A stretch of DNA of 64,000 nucleotides, taken from Rossellomorea aquimaris. Its GTDB lineage: Bacteria; Bacillota; Bacilli; Bacillales; Fictibacillaceae. Position numbers and translations under genes: made by a program. This document shows positions 25,650 through 34,121 of the stretch, piece by piece. The stretch lies in the NCBI GenBank assembly GCA_020524245.1, contig JAIVLN010000006.1, positions 124,001 to 188,000 of the forward strand, given 5' to 3'. Numbering within the stretch: position 1 is the first letter of the stretch; every line of letters starts with the position of its first letter. The notes under the pieces are model-generated. The model made no database searches and had not been told where the DNA came from. It worked only from the letters and a program-made list of their open reading frames with translations.

Positions 25650-26372
25650 ATGAACCGAAACGATTATCCATTACCCCATGTCCACCCAATTGAGGATTGG
25701 AAGCAAGTTCCGATTCATGAAAACAAAGAAGAATTAGTGTCCATCGAGAGTATTAATCATGGGTTGTTGATTGTACAGCCGAAATATCTCGAGCTAGGAC
25801 TTGAAGATGCGTTGAATGATTGCTATGTCCGTAGAGAAGTGGCAATCAAGCTCGTGGACGCTGCACGTAAACTTCCGAACGGATACAAATTGTTAATTTG
25901 GGATGGATGGCGACCATTTTCGGTTCAGAAACAGCTATACGATGCGTATTTGAACAAGTTGAAAAATGAGCATCCAGAGTGGTCAGAAGAACGGCTGCAT
26001 GAAGGTGCTCGACAATTCGTCTCGTATCCTACTGAAGATGAAAAGGCACCAGCTCCTCATTTTACAGGTGGAGCCGTTGATGTGACGATTGTTGATAACC
26101 ATGGATCTTCTCTCAAAATGGGAACGGATTTTGATGATTTTAGTGAACGTGCATATACTCGATATTTTGAAGAGAAAAAGAAACACGAACCGTTAAGTGA
26201 AGAGGAAGAGACGTATCTCCAAAACCGGAGGCTTCTTCACCATATCATGACGACTTCTGGTTTCACGAACTATTCAGCAGAGTGGTGGCACTTCGATCAT
26301 GGAAACCAGTGGTGGGCGAAGCAAATGAACGAACCGACTGCAAAATATGGATTAGTGAAGTTAGAAGTATGA
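25650..26372 (+). CDS. VanX-like D-Ala-D-Ala dipeptidase (M15D)
   Basis: A 240-aa metallopeptidase. The zinc motifs of VanX/DdpX are present: HFTGGAVDV (HxxxxxxD) and EWWHFDHG (ExxH), plus the substrate-binding Arg region LIWDGWRPFSVQ. It should hydrolyse the D-Ala-D-Ala dipeptide in the cytoplasm; no signal peptide is seen. GGAGGC precedes the start. It is transcribed separately but lies next to the Ddl-like ligase. No vanH, vanR or vanS is nearby. Confidence 0.88.
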   Translation: MNRNDYPLPHVHPIEDWKQVPIHENKEELVSIESINHGLLIVQPKYLELGLEDALNDCYVRREVAIKLVDAARKLPNGYKLLIWDGWRPFSVQKQLYDAYLNKLKNEHPEWSEERLHEGARQFVSYPTEDEKAPAPHFTGGAVDVTIVDNHGSSLKMGTDFDDFSERAYTRYFEEKKKHEPLSEEEETYLQNRRLLHHIMTTSGFTNYSAEWWHFDHGNQWWAKQMNEPTAKYGLVKLEV

Positions 26373-26464
26373 CGAAACCTCCCCTTACATCTCAATCTAC
26401 CCGAACGACGAAAAAAGTTGTAAAATATAGGATGTAGAATGAATTGTGTGTAGGGGGACCAACT

Positions 26465-27601
26465 ATGTTTGATGAAAATGAATACCGGAAATCGTACAAA
26501 AATATTAGCCTATTATTCTTCATATCCATGTGTTTGCTACTAATCATTGCCATCTTCTTAAACATCTTTATGAAAACATTCACCTGGGACTCTTTATACA
26601 TATCTGTAATCAACTCTTTAATCGGAGTCATGATACCACTCGTCTTATTCAATATCCTCTATGATCATTTCACGAAGACTTATCATAACCGAGAAGTTTC
26701 TGACAGAATTACTGAAGCACTCGTTTTTAAACAAGAACTGATTGGTCGTTTTTCAGATGATACGAAAAAACAGTTCATCAAAAACACAACAGAATCGTTA
26801 CTTGGTAAAACCGAGGGTGACATGCTATACAGTACGATGATCCAACCATACTTGAACAATCAATATAGCTTCAGACGCAATTTTAAATATTACATATCCT
26901 ATACCAATCATGTTCCGCTTAGAAGTGAATGGTTTGCAATTGATGATAATGCATATGATTGGGTAAAGCAGGAATTATCTTTTTTTAAAAATATTAGTCA
27001 GGATCATCTAGAAGACAACGATATATCGGTAGGTTTTTCTTATAAGGAAAGTACCTTGGACGGTTTGTATGATCGGAAGAATTTCTTTTTCCGTGAAAAT
27101 TTGTGGGTGAATGATGAACATATTGATCTTCTCCAAAGTTTCAGCAATGAAGAAATGCATCTGTTTGTGAAGGATGTATTGAACTTCCGTTTTGAATTGG
27201 ACGATGAAGAGCTTACTTATACCGTTCGGAACGATAAGGAGATTGAAGGGTTTTATCTGCATTTTCATCTTCCAAAACTACCCCATAAAGACCAGAGAAG
27301 TGAACACAAGTTTAAGATCAAGTTCCAAATGCCACAACTGAAATCTCAGAAAAAGTTTATTGCAGTCATTTCTGAACCAACGTATTCAGTCGATATCCTC
27401 TTTTCCCATTTGCAAGATCAGGTAAAGGTCGTTGCCATTCCGTTTTTCGATGAGGCGGAAGCAATCAGTACGTTGCCTAATGACACAGTTAAGGTTGAAC
27501 TTGATAAATGGGTGTTGCCTCGGGCAGGAGTGGTGTTCGTTTGGGACGATGTTAAAGAAGGATCTCCACTCAAACCAGTAGAAGCAATCCTCGAAAACTG
27601 A
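26465..27601 (+). CDS. Two-TM membrane protein of unknown function
   Basis: A 378-aa protein with two TM helices near the N-terminus (about residues 14-36 and 43-66) and a large domain beyond, helical then beta-rich. No family motif was recognised. The layout resembles membrane-anchored sensors or effectors but that is only shape. The ATG at 26465 follows TAGGGGGACC. It lies between the VanX-like gene and a class B PBP gene and ends in its own terminator. Confidence 0.6.
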   Translation: MFDENEYRKSYKNISLLFFISMCLLLIIAIFLNIFMKTFTWDSLYISVINSLIGVMIPLVLFNILYDHFTKTYHNREVSDRITEALVFKQELIGRFSDDTKKQFIKNTTESLLGKTEGDMLYSTMIQPYLNNQYSFRRNFKYYISYTNHVPLRSEWFAIDDNAYDWVKQELSFFKNISQDHLEDNDISVGFSYKESTLDGLYDRKNFFFRENLWVNDEHIDLLQSFSNEEMHLFVKDVLNFRFELDDEELTYTVRNDKEIEGFYLHFHLPKLPHKDQRSEHKFKIKFQMPQLKSQKKFIAVISEPTYSVDILFSHLQDQVKVVAIPFFDEAEAISTLPNDTVKVELDKWVLPRAGVVFVWDDVKEGSPLKPVEAILEN

Positions 27602-27612
27602 AAAAAAATATT

Positions 27613-27641
27613 CAAAACTGCTCCAAAAGGGCAGTTTCTTT
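27613..27641 (+). terminator. Terminator after the two-TM protein gene
   Basis: AAACTGC (27614-27620) pairs with GCAGTTT (27630-27636), followed by CTTTTG. Confidence 0.6.
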
Positions 27642-27726
27642 TGTACCCCATATATGAAATAATTGGAATAGATACCAAGTTCTACGAGGGTTCTATAGCA
27701 GCTAGAGCAAAAAAGGGGAGATTGTA

Positions 27727-29859
27727 ATGGATAGCATTGAAGAACAAAAAAGGAAGAGGAAAAAGTTTCTGCCAGCGAGGATTAACCTACTATTCTTGTT
27801 TGTTTTCTTGCTATTTACATTGTTGATTATTCGGCTTGGATTCATTCAAATCGTCCATGGTGAGCACTTCAGATCACAATCTGAACTGACGACGAACATT
27901 GAAGCCTCTGTCCAAACTGAGCGGGGGAAGATGTTTGATCGAAATGGTCAATTGATCGTATCCAACATCCCTTCTTTTGCGCTGACATACATCCGGATTC
28001 AAGGAACCGGTCAAGAGGAGCACATGAAATACGCTGAGAAAATCGCTCCGATGATCAATATGTCGCTTGATAAAATTACCGAGAGGGATAAGGAAGACTT
28101 TTGGATCGTAAAAACCGGCATGCTCAAAGCGTATGAGCAAAAGCTTACACAAGAGGAAAGAGACAAAGAATACGGTGACGATGAGGATAAAGATAAGATT
28201 TTATATAAGCTTGTTCTTGATCGTATAACAGATGAAGATTTGAAAGAAGTCGGCGTTTATATGGACGAAAATAATAAAGAAAAAGAGACAGACGATGTCA
28301 TTGCATTGGAGGAATCCCGTAATTTAGAAATCCTTGCGATAAAAAGGGAGTTAGATAAATCGACAAACCTTGAGGTAAGTTTCATCAAAAAGGACCTGAC
28401 GGAAAAAGAGATGGCCGTCATCGGAGAGCATCTTGGTGAGCTCGAGGGACGTTTTGGAATTTCATCAACTGCGGAGCGTAGCTATCCTGAAGGAAAGGAA
28501 TTCTTCTTCGGAAAAATAAAAGATATCCCTGCTGAAGAGTTAGACCACTATCTTCTAAGAGGCTATGCTAGGAACGACAGAGTAGGAACAACTCATCTTG
28601 AAAAGCAATATGAAGGTATTTTAAGTGGTAAAGACAAAACCTACACGTTTACAACAACTAAAGCCGGACAGCCAATCGGAGCACCTCAAGTCTCCCCAGG
28701 TACTCGAGGGCATGATCTTGTCCTTTCAATCGATATGAACTTGCAAAAAAAGATTGCTGAAATCCTTGATCGAAAAATCATAGATGCAAGGAAAGATGGA
28801 CCTGTTACAAGTGCATATGTTGTCATGATGGAACCATTTTCTGGAGAAGTAATAGCTATGGTCGGAAGGAAGTTAGAAGATAACAAATTCAAAGACGATT
28901 CCTATAAAACTCTACAGAGTGCATTTGAAATGGGCTCGACTGTCAAAGGTGCAACGGTCCTTGCGATGTATCAAATGGGTGGCGCACCAGTAATAAATGA
29001 TAAACCAGTTGACATGAGAGGTAGACCTAAACCTTTCAGTTCTTACAACAATAACAAGATAGGTGTAGTAAATGATATACATGCTATAGAGCAGTCATCA
29101 AACGTTTATATGGGTCTTGGTATTGCTAAGTATGCCGGTTTCGGTATTGCTGATCGTGGAGGATCTTATTATGTAACTGTAAATTTTCAACCTAAGTTCT
29201 ATGAGACATTCCAAAAGTTAAGAGATGTATACAGTTCAGTTGGTTTAGGCGTAAAGACTGGAATTGATCTACCTGATGAAGCATTAGGTTATGAAGGGAA
29301 CCCATCTAATGCTGGACTACTCTTTGACTATACAATTGGACAATTTGATACGTATACTCCAATACAATTGGCACAATATGCCTCTGTTATTGCTAATGGT
29401 GGATATAGAGTACAACCTCACCTTCTAAAAGAAGTTCGGTATTCTACAGGAACTGAAGAGTTAGGTCCCCTTGTTTCGAAGTATGAAACTAAAGTAATTA
29501 ACAGAGTAGATAATACCGAAGAAGAAATAAAAAGAATTCAAGAAGGCTTCTATTTAGTTACTCATGGAAGCCGTGGGACTGCTACAAGTGTATTAGGAGA
29601 CACAAAGATTGCAGGTAAGACTGGTACAGCACAGATTAATAGAGGAGCTGGAGCTTACAATTTAACCTTTGTAGGCTATGCTCCATACGATAATCCTGAA
29701 ATTGCATTTTCGGTTGTACTACCTAACGTAAATGGTGGGATTGTGAACAAAGAAATCGTGAAAGAGATCGTAGAAGCTTACAACAATCGAAATTTACCAT
29801 CAGAAGAAGCTTCTGAAGGCGAAGAGGGTACTGAAGAAGAAACAACAGAACAGCAATAA
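27727..29859 (+). CDS. Class B penicillin-binding protein (PBP2/PbpH-like transpeptidase)
   Basis: A 710-aa monofunctional transpeptidase. It has a short basic N-terminus, one TM anchor (about residues 20-42), a dimerisation domain (about 60-340) and a transpeptidase domain with STVK (catalytic Ser), SSN and KTGTAQ. The dimerisation domain has an acidic insertion (about 145-210). The C-terminal tail is Glu/Thr-rich. It crosslinks peptidoglycan outside the membrane, probably during elongation. The gene body shifts to clearly lower GC after about 28,560, which may reflect recombination. Confidence 0.92.
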   Translation: MDSIEEQKRKRKKFLPARINLLFLFVFLLFTLLIIRLGFIQIVHGEHFRSQSELTTNIEASVQTERGKMFDRNGQLIVSNIPSFALTYIRIQGTGQEEHMKYAEKIAPMINMSLDKITERDKEDFWIVKTGMLKAYEQKLTQEERDKEYGDDEDKDKILYKLVLDRITDEDLKEVGVYMDENNKEKETDDVIALEESRNLEILAIKRELDKSTNLEVSFIKKDLTEKEMAVIGEHLGELEGRFGISSTAERSYPEGKEFFFGKIKDIPAEELDHYLLRGYARNDRVGTTHLEKQYEGILSGKDKTYTFTTTKAGQPIGAPQVSPGTRGHDLVLSIDMNLQKKIAEILDRKIIDARKDGPVTSAYVVMMEPFSGEVIAMVGRKLEDNKFKDDSYKTLQSAFEMGSTVKGATVLAMYQMGGAPVINDKPVDMRGRPKPFSSYNNNKIGVVNDIHAIEQSSNVYMGLGIAKYAGFGIADRGGSYYVTVNFQPKFYETFQKLRDVYSSVGLGVKTGIDLPDEALGYEGNPSNAGLLFDYTIGQFDTYTPIQLAQYASVIANGGYRVQPHLLKEVRYSTGTEELGPLVSKYETKVINRVDNTEEEIKRIQEGFYLVTHGSRGTATSVLGDTKIAGKTGTAQINRGAGAYNLTFVGYAPYDNPEIAFSVVLPNVNGGIVNKEIVKEIVEAYNNRNLPSEEASEGEEGTEEETTEQQ

Positions 29860-29865
29860 TATTGT

Positions 29866-29897
29866 GATCGACATCCGGTGAGGGTGTCGGTCTTTTT
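29866..29897 (+). terminator. Terminator of the PBP gene
   Basis: An 11-bp stem with G-U pairs (29866-29876 with 29882-29892) and five T. Confidence 0.75.
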
Positions 29898-29975
29898 GTT
29901 GTTTAACAACCTTGATTTAGGTGAAAGTAGAGAAGAGAAGTACATACCATTCTTCTCGACAAAAAATTCGGAAGC

Positions 29976-29995
29976 TCAATCAAACGTTTGTTTGA
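29976..29995. promoter_or_regulatory. Palindromic operator-like site, type B
   Basis: TCAATCAAACGTTTGTTTGA is an imperfect palindrome around CAAACGTTTG, of the size bound by TetR-family dimers. A one-mismatch copy lies at 61030-61049. Confidence 0.65.
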
Positions 29996-30030
29996 ACTTC
30001 TCAACTCAACAACATCAAGGTTTTAACCTA

Positions 30031-30050
30031 TCAATCAAACATTTGTTTAA
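30031..30050. promoter_or_regulatory. Palindromic operator-like site, type A
   Basis: TCAATCAAACATTTGTTTAA stands 55 bp after the type B site and 44 bp before the N-hydroxylase start. An identical 20-bp copy lies at 60974-60993. Confidence 0.65.
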
Positions 30051-30093
30051 GCAAATAAAATAATTGTCGAACATAGCAAAGGAAGGTGGTTCA

Positions 30094-31404
30094 ATGAGCG
30101 AGGATATGATTTATGATTTTATCGGTGTCGGTATCGGTCCGTTCAATTTAAGTCTTGCTGCCTTAACGGATGAGGTGGAAGACATAAATGCACTCTTTTT
30201 TGATCAGACGTCCAAATTCGAATGGCATCCAGGCATGTTGATACAAGGGACTGATTTGCAGGTTCCGTTCCTGGCAGATCTCGTGACGTTAGCCAATCCG
30301 AAAAGTCCTTATTCTTTCCTTAACTATCTACATGAAAACAACCGTCTATATAAGTTCTTTTTCTTTAACCGGTTTGACATACCAAGGCGTGAATATAATA
30401 ACTATGCTTCGTGGGTTGCTGATCAATTAAAAAATTGTCTGTTTGGCAAACGCGTCATTGAAGTGGACTACATACAACAAGACGAACCTGTTTATAAAGT
30501 AGTCGTTCATGATACCGAAACACAGGCGGTTGAGAAGTTTTATGCAAGGCATATCGTCATGGGGACAGGTAGTGTTCCGCTTGTACCGATGGATATCGAA
30601 GGCTGTTCGGGAGATGACATTTTCCATTCCAGTCAATATCGCTTTTATGAAAAAGAAGCGAAACAAACGAAATCCATCACTGTTATCGGATCCGGACAGA
30701 GCGCGGCCGAAGTCTTTTATGAATTGTTAGCGGATGAAAACAAATACGATTATGAATTGACGTGGTTTACGAGGTCAGCTGGATTTCTACAATTGGAATC
30801 TGCAAAACTCGGTCAGGAAGTGTTTTCTCCGGATTATGTTGCATACTTTCATCAGCTCACGTTTGAGGAGCGGAAAGATGCCCTTTCAATGCTCGGACAG
30901 CTTAGGAAAGGCATCGACCCTGAGACTCTGAAACAGATCTATGACCTCCTCTATCATCGGTCGGTTGATGGGGAAACCAAGCCGGTTACGATTCAACCCC
31001 TTACGGAGGTTAAGAAGATCCAGCGGTCTGAAGATGGGGACGGCTATGAGCTGAAATGCAACCAATGGCAGAAGGGAGAAACGTTCACACATCATTCTGC
31101 GAAGGTCGTTCTTGCTACTGGATACAAGCCCCATATCCCCGATTGGGTTGAAAACTTCAGTGACCAGATCGAATGGGAGGATGACAAACGGTACAAAGTC
31201 ACGCTTGATTATCGTTTGAAATTTAAGGATGACCGGACGAACCATATTTTCACACTAACCAACTTAGAGCACTCGCATGGTGCGGGCGCAACGAATCTTG
31301 GCTTGTCCGTCTACCGGAATCAAAAGATCCTTAACACGATTTGTGGCAAAGAGATTTTCAGAGTGAATCATGACACCGTCTTTCAACAATTTCAATCTAA
31401 GTAA
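30094..31404 (+). CDS. L-lysine N6 / L-ornithine N5 monooxygenase (SidA/IucD family)
   Basis: A 436-aa FAD- and NADPH-dependent N-hydroxylase. The FAD motif is GVGIGPFNLSLAAL, the NADPH motif is IGSGQSAAEVFYELL, and the C-terminal ATGYKPHIP is family-typical, as is the FLADLVTLANPKSPYSFLNYL segment. It makes hydroxamate precursors for siderophores. No siderophore synthetase or iron transporter is adjacent, so it is an orphan here. The ATG at 30094 follows AAGGAAGGTGG. Two operator-like palindromes precede it. Confidence 0.87.
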   Translation: MSEDMIYDFIGVGIGPFNLSLAALTDEVEDINALFFDQTSKFEWHPGMLIQGTDLQVPFLADLVTLANPKSPYSFLNYLHENNRLYKFFFFNRFDIPRREYNNYASWVADQLKNCLFGKRVIEVDYIQQDEPVYKVVVHDTETQAVEKFYARHIVMGTGSVPLVPMDIEGCSGDDIFHSSQYRFYEKEAKQTKSITVIGSGQSAAEVFYELLADENKYDYELTWFTRSAGFLQLESAKLGQEVFSPDYVAYFHQLTFEERKDALSMLGQLRKGIDPETLKQIYDLLYHRSVDGETKPVTIQPLTEVKKIQRSEDGDGYELKCNQWQKGETFTHHSAKVVLATGYKPHIPDWVENFSDQIEWEDDKRYKVTLDYRLKFKDDRTNHIFTLTNLEHSHGAGATNLGLSVYRNQKILNTICGKEIFRVNHDTVFQQFQSK

Positions 31405-31434
31405 AAAGGTTGAGTCAATTTGACTCAACCTTTA
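31405..31434. terminator. Bidirectional terminator
   Basis: A perfect 13-bp stem AAAGGTTGAGTCA / TGACTCAACCTTT with an ATT loop between convergent genes. Confidence 0.85.
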
Positions 31435-31446
31435 ATACTGAAAACG

Positions 31447-31818
31447 TTATTCTTCGGTCTTCACATTTTTCAATACATTGACGACGAAGATCAGTATACT
31501 GATGACGGTGATTGTCGCACCAACTGCAATTGCAGGCTCGAATTGCTCATGCCCGTAAACGAATAGTGTGAGACCGAGCATCATGACAGGAAGGCCGATG
31601 TTATGCCCCCAGAAGTGGATTTTGGCAAGAGAGGATTCGGATGCTTTCGGGAATAAGTGATAAATGAGACCCGCTAACGTGAGTGCTGTCCAACCGAGCA
31701 AGTTAATGTGCGCATGAACCGGTGTGAGGTTAAAAGTATGGGACATAGACATGTACATCCCTAAGACCGCACCTAGTGCAAAATAGACAGCTGAAATCTT
31801 GATCAGTTTGATTCCCAT
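31447..31818 (-). CDS. Small cytochrome-oxidase-subunit-I-like membrane protein
   Basis: A 123-aa protein with four TM helices and the motif PVHAHINLLGW, which resembles the first helices of cbb3/NorB-type oxidases. It is far too short to be an oxidase and belongs to a short stand-alone family whose function is not known to me. AAAGGAG stands 7 nt before ATG 31818; ATG 31824 lies too close to it. Confidence 0.7.
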   Translation of the reverse strand: MGIKLIKISAVYFALGAVLGMYMSMSHTFNLTPVHAHINLLGWTALTLAGLIYHLFPKASESSLAKIHFWGHNIGLPVMMLGLTLFVYGHEQFEPAIAVGATITVISILIFVVNVLKNVKTEE

Positions 31819-31992
31819 ATACATTCTCCTTTCAAGGATGAAACAAGACTTGTTCACTAATGTATACGTTGAAAATGGAGCTTTTAGCACATATGTCATA
31901 GCGCAAGACGCTGTCTAGCAACATATTTTATGAGTAGTGGACAAGATATCAAGAAATACTTTAAAGAGATGTTTGTAAAGGAGGTAATACTT

Positions 31993-32463
31993 GTGGGACC
32001 ACAACTTGAAATCGGGCAAGAAGCTCCGGACTTTTACTTGTCATCTACGACAGGGGAGAAAATCCGTTTATCCGATTATAGAGGGAAGAAGCATGTGCTT
32101 GTTGCTTTCTATCCACTTGACTTCACACCTGGATGAATTAAGGAAATCACCTCTTGGAAAGAGGATTTCAAAACATTCATTGAAAGCGAAACAGAGGTAT
32201 TGGCGATCAGTGTAGATCACATTTATGCCCATAATGTGTTCGCAGCAAGCCTTGGAACATTACCCTATCCACTTTTGTCTGATTGGTTCAAGACAACATC
32301 GAAAGATTATGGTGTGTTGAACGAGGAGGATCAGACTGCGGAACGTTCTGTGTTTCTCATTGACAAGGAAGGATTCATCCGATTTAAAAACACGGAATTT
32401 GATGCGAACGATCGAGAGCAGTACTTGGAAGTTTTCCAATTTTGTAAAGACCTTTGTGTATAA
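31993..32463 (+). CDS. Peroxiredoxin with in-frame TGA at the peroxidatic cysteine: probable selenoprotein
   Basis: A 156-residue thioredoxin-fold peroxiredoxin if TGA at 32134-32136 is read through. The frame is intact on both sides: IGQEAPDFYLSSTTGEKIRLSD then FYPLDFTPG-(TGA)-IKEITSWKEDF, then the conserved Arg in ERSVFLIDKEGFIRF. The TGA replaces the Cys of PxxxTxxC as codon 48, which is where selenocysteine sits in known Sec-peroxiredoxins. A hairpin of bacterial SECIS geometry follows. Two C-terminal Cys (FCKDLC) could resolve the selenenic acid. GTG 31993 has AAAGGAGG at 8 nt. The alternative is a fresh nonsense mutation, but no other decay is seen. Confidence 0.78.
32134..32169 (+). 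promoter_or_regulatory. TGA codon and candidate bacterial SECIS hairpin
   Basis: After TGA (32134-32136) the RNA can fold as GAAAT (32143-32147) with ATTTC (32165-32169), a 2-nt bulge, CCTCTT (32150-32155) with AAGAGG (32159-32164), and the loop GGA. The loop starts 19 nt after the TGA and begins with G, within the described limits for bacterial SECIS elements (loop 16-37 nt downstream, G in the first two loop positions, upper stem of 4 bp or more). Confidence 0.7.
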
Positions 32464-32502
32464 TGAGATAGGGTATGATTCACAAAGGGGGACAATATTC
32501 GA

Positions 32503-33093
32503 ATGGATATCAATCGTTTGCAACAACAGATGGGATTCCTGCTTGAAATCGACAAGCTGAAGAACATACTGAGACAGACGTACATTACAAATGGCTCAAG
32601 ACAAGAGAATGATGCAGAGCACTCATGGCATTTAGCGATGATGGCACTCACTTTAGAAGAGTATGCGAATGAGAAAAACATCAATCTTCTTCATGTCATT
32701 AAAATGTTGCTGATTCATGATCTTGTAGAAATCGATGCAGGTGATACCTTTGCTTATGATGAAAAAGGTCATGAAGATAAACAGGAGAGAGAAGAAGAGG
32801 CGGCAAACCGGATATTCTCCATTCTGCCAGATGATCAAGCGGAGGGCTTGTACAGTTTGTGGAGGGAGTTTGAAGATCGTGAAACACCTGAAGCCCGATT
32901 TGCTGCGGCACTCGACCGGCTTCATCCGATGCTTCTCAACCATCAAGCGAAAGGGCTCACCTGGAAAAAGTTCGATATCCGCAAGGAACAGGTGTTAAGC
33001 CGAAACAAAACCATCGCTGAAGGATCAGAAGACCTCTGGGAATATGCACAGGCTGTTATTGAGGATGCCGTTGAGAACGGGTATTTACGCTAG
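32503..33093 (+). CDS. HD-domain hydrolase (YfbR-like)
   Basis: A 196-aa HD phosphohydrolase. Metal-binding residues are visible as RQENDAEHSWHLAMMA (H...), LLIHDLVEIDAGD (HD) and the distal Asp in ALDRLHP. Relatives are 5'-deoxynucleotidases; the substrate here is not certain. AAAGGGGGAC precedes the start. It follows the peroxiredoxin gene by 39 bp and may be cotranscribed; a bidirectional terminator follows. Confidence 0.83.
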   Translation: MDINRLQQQMGFLLEIDKLKNILRQTYITNGSRQENDAEHSWHLAMMALTLEEYANEKNINLLHVIKMLLIHDLVEIDAGDTFAYDEKGHEDKQEREEEAANRIFSILPDDQAEGLYSLWREFEDRETPEARFAAALDRLHPMLLNHQAKGLTWKKFDIRKEQVLSRNKTIAEGSEDLWEYAQAVIEDAVENGYLR

Positions 33094-33110
33094 GCGAATC
33101 ACCATAAGAA

Positions 33111-33143
33111 AAGGGATGATCCGATTCAATCGGGTCATCCCTT
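33111..33143. terminator. Bidirectional terminator between HD gene and mnt operon
   Basis: AAGGGATGATCCGATT pairs with ATCGGGTCATCCCTT around a 2-nt loop; both flanks carry A/T tracts. Confidence 0.85.
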
Positions 33144-33150
33144 ACTCATT

Positions 33151-34104
33151 TTACTTTGAAGAATGTTTTTGAAGTTGTTCTTTGATGATGTTGATGTTCC
33201 ATTCCATCATTTTAATGTACGAGTCTCCGTCTTCACCAGGAGCGCCGAGAGAGTCTGTGAACACTTTCCCTCCGATTGGTACACCTGTTTCACGGGATAC
33301 TGTTTCCATACTACGTGCATCAATACTTGTTTCTAAGAAAAGGACTTTAATGTCTTTTTCACGGATGAGATCGACAACTTGTCGTACTTGATCAGGTGTT
33401 CCTTGGTTTTCTGCGTTGATTTCCCAAATGTAACCTGCCTCGATGTCATATGCATCACTGAAGTATTTGAAGGCACCTTCACTTGTGATAAGGTAACGAT
33501 CTTCCTTTGGAATTTCACTGAAGCTTGTTTTCGCTTCTTCATGAAGACTTTCAAGCTTTGCGATGTATTCTTCTGCGTTCTTTTCATACGTTTCTTTGTT
33601 GTCCGGGTCTACCTTGATGAGTCCGTCACGAACATTCTCTACATATTTGATACCGTTCGCTACGTTCAACCAAGCGTGAGGATCCTCTTCACCCTCTTTA
33701 CCTTTCGTCGTTAAGTATTTTGGTTCTACGCCTTCACTTAGACGAAAGACAGGTGCATCCTCGCCGTCTTTCCCAGTTGTGCCTAGTAATTTTTCAAACC
33801 ATGAGTTACCTGCTTCAAGGTTCAATCCGTTGTAGAAGACTGCGTCAGCGTCTGCTGTCTTTTTGACGTCTTCTGGTAGTGGATCATATTCGTGCGGGTT
33901 TGACCCGATTTTGACCATACTGTGTACTTCGACTTGATCTCCACCTACGTTTTTGACCATATCATACAGAATGGAGTACGTTGTGACAACTTGAAGTTTT
34001 TCCCCGTCTTTCTTACCGCCTTCTGCTTCTCCATCGCCGCTACAAGCAGCTAGCAAGAAGACCATTAACACCCCTACAAATAATGCATACATTTTCTTAA
34101 TCAT
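33151..34104 (-). CDS. mntA: Manganese/zinc ABC transporter substrate-binding lipoprotein
   Basis: A 317-aa cluster A-I metal-binding protein. Lipoprotein signal with lipobox LAAC (Cys21). The four metal ligands are seen: His in SNPHEYDP, His in DPHAW, Glu in TSEGAF and Asp in FTDSLGAP. This His-His-Glu-Asp set favours Mn(II). There is no His-rich loop as in zinc-specific ZnuA. It is last in the operon ATPase-permease-binding protein. Confidence 0.88.
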   Translation of the reverse strand: MIKKMYALFVGVLMVFLLAACSGDGEAEGGKKDGEKLQVVTTYSILYDMVKNVGGDQVEVHSMVKIGSNPHEYDPLPEDVKKTADADAVFYNGLNLEAGNSWFEKLLGTTGKDGEDAPVFRLSEGVEPKYLTTKGKEGEEDPHAWLNVANGIKYVENVRDGLIKVDPDNKETYEKNAEEYIAKLESLHEEAKTSFSEIPKEDRYLITSEGAFKYFSDAYDIEAGYIWEINAENQGTPDQVRQVVDLIREKDIKVLFLETSIDARSMETVSRETGVPIGGKVFTDSLGAPGEDGDSYIKMMEWNINIIKEQLQKHSSK

Positions 34105-34121
34105 TGTTCCTATTCCCCTCT

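Noticed and set aside
21829-27601. A classical vancomycin-resistance operon
   Set aside because: No vanH, vanR or vanS; the ligase keeps the omega-loop Tyr of D-Ala-D-Ala ligases; genes are in separate transcripts.
29878-30063. A 61-residue gene between PBP and the N-hydroxylase
   Set aside because: It starts in the terminator and covers the operator palindromes; no ribosome binding site or homologous features.
31930-32136. A short gene ending at TGA, followed by a separate gene at 32200-32463
   Set aside because: Both parts are one peroxiredoxin in one frame, with TGA at the catalytic Cys; two separate genes would each be half a domain.
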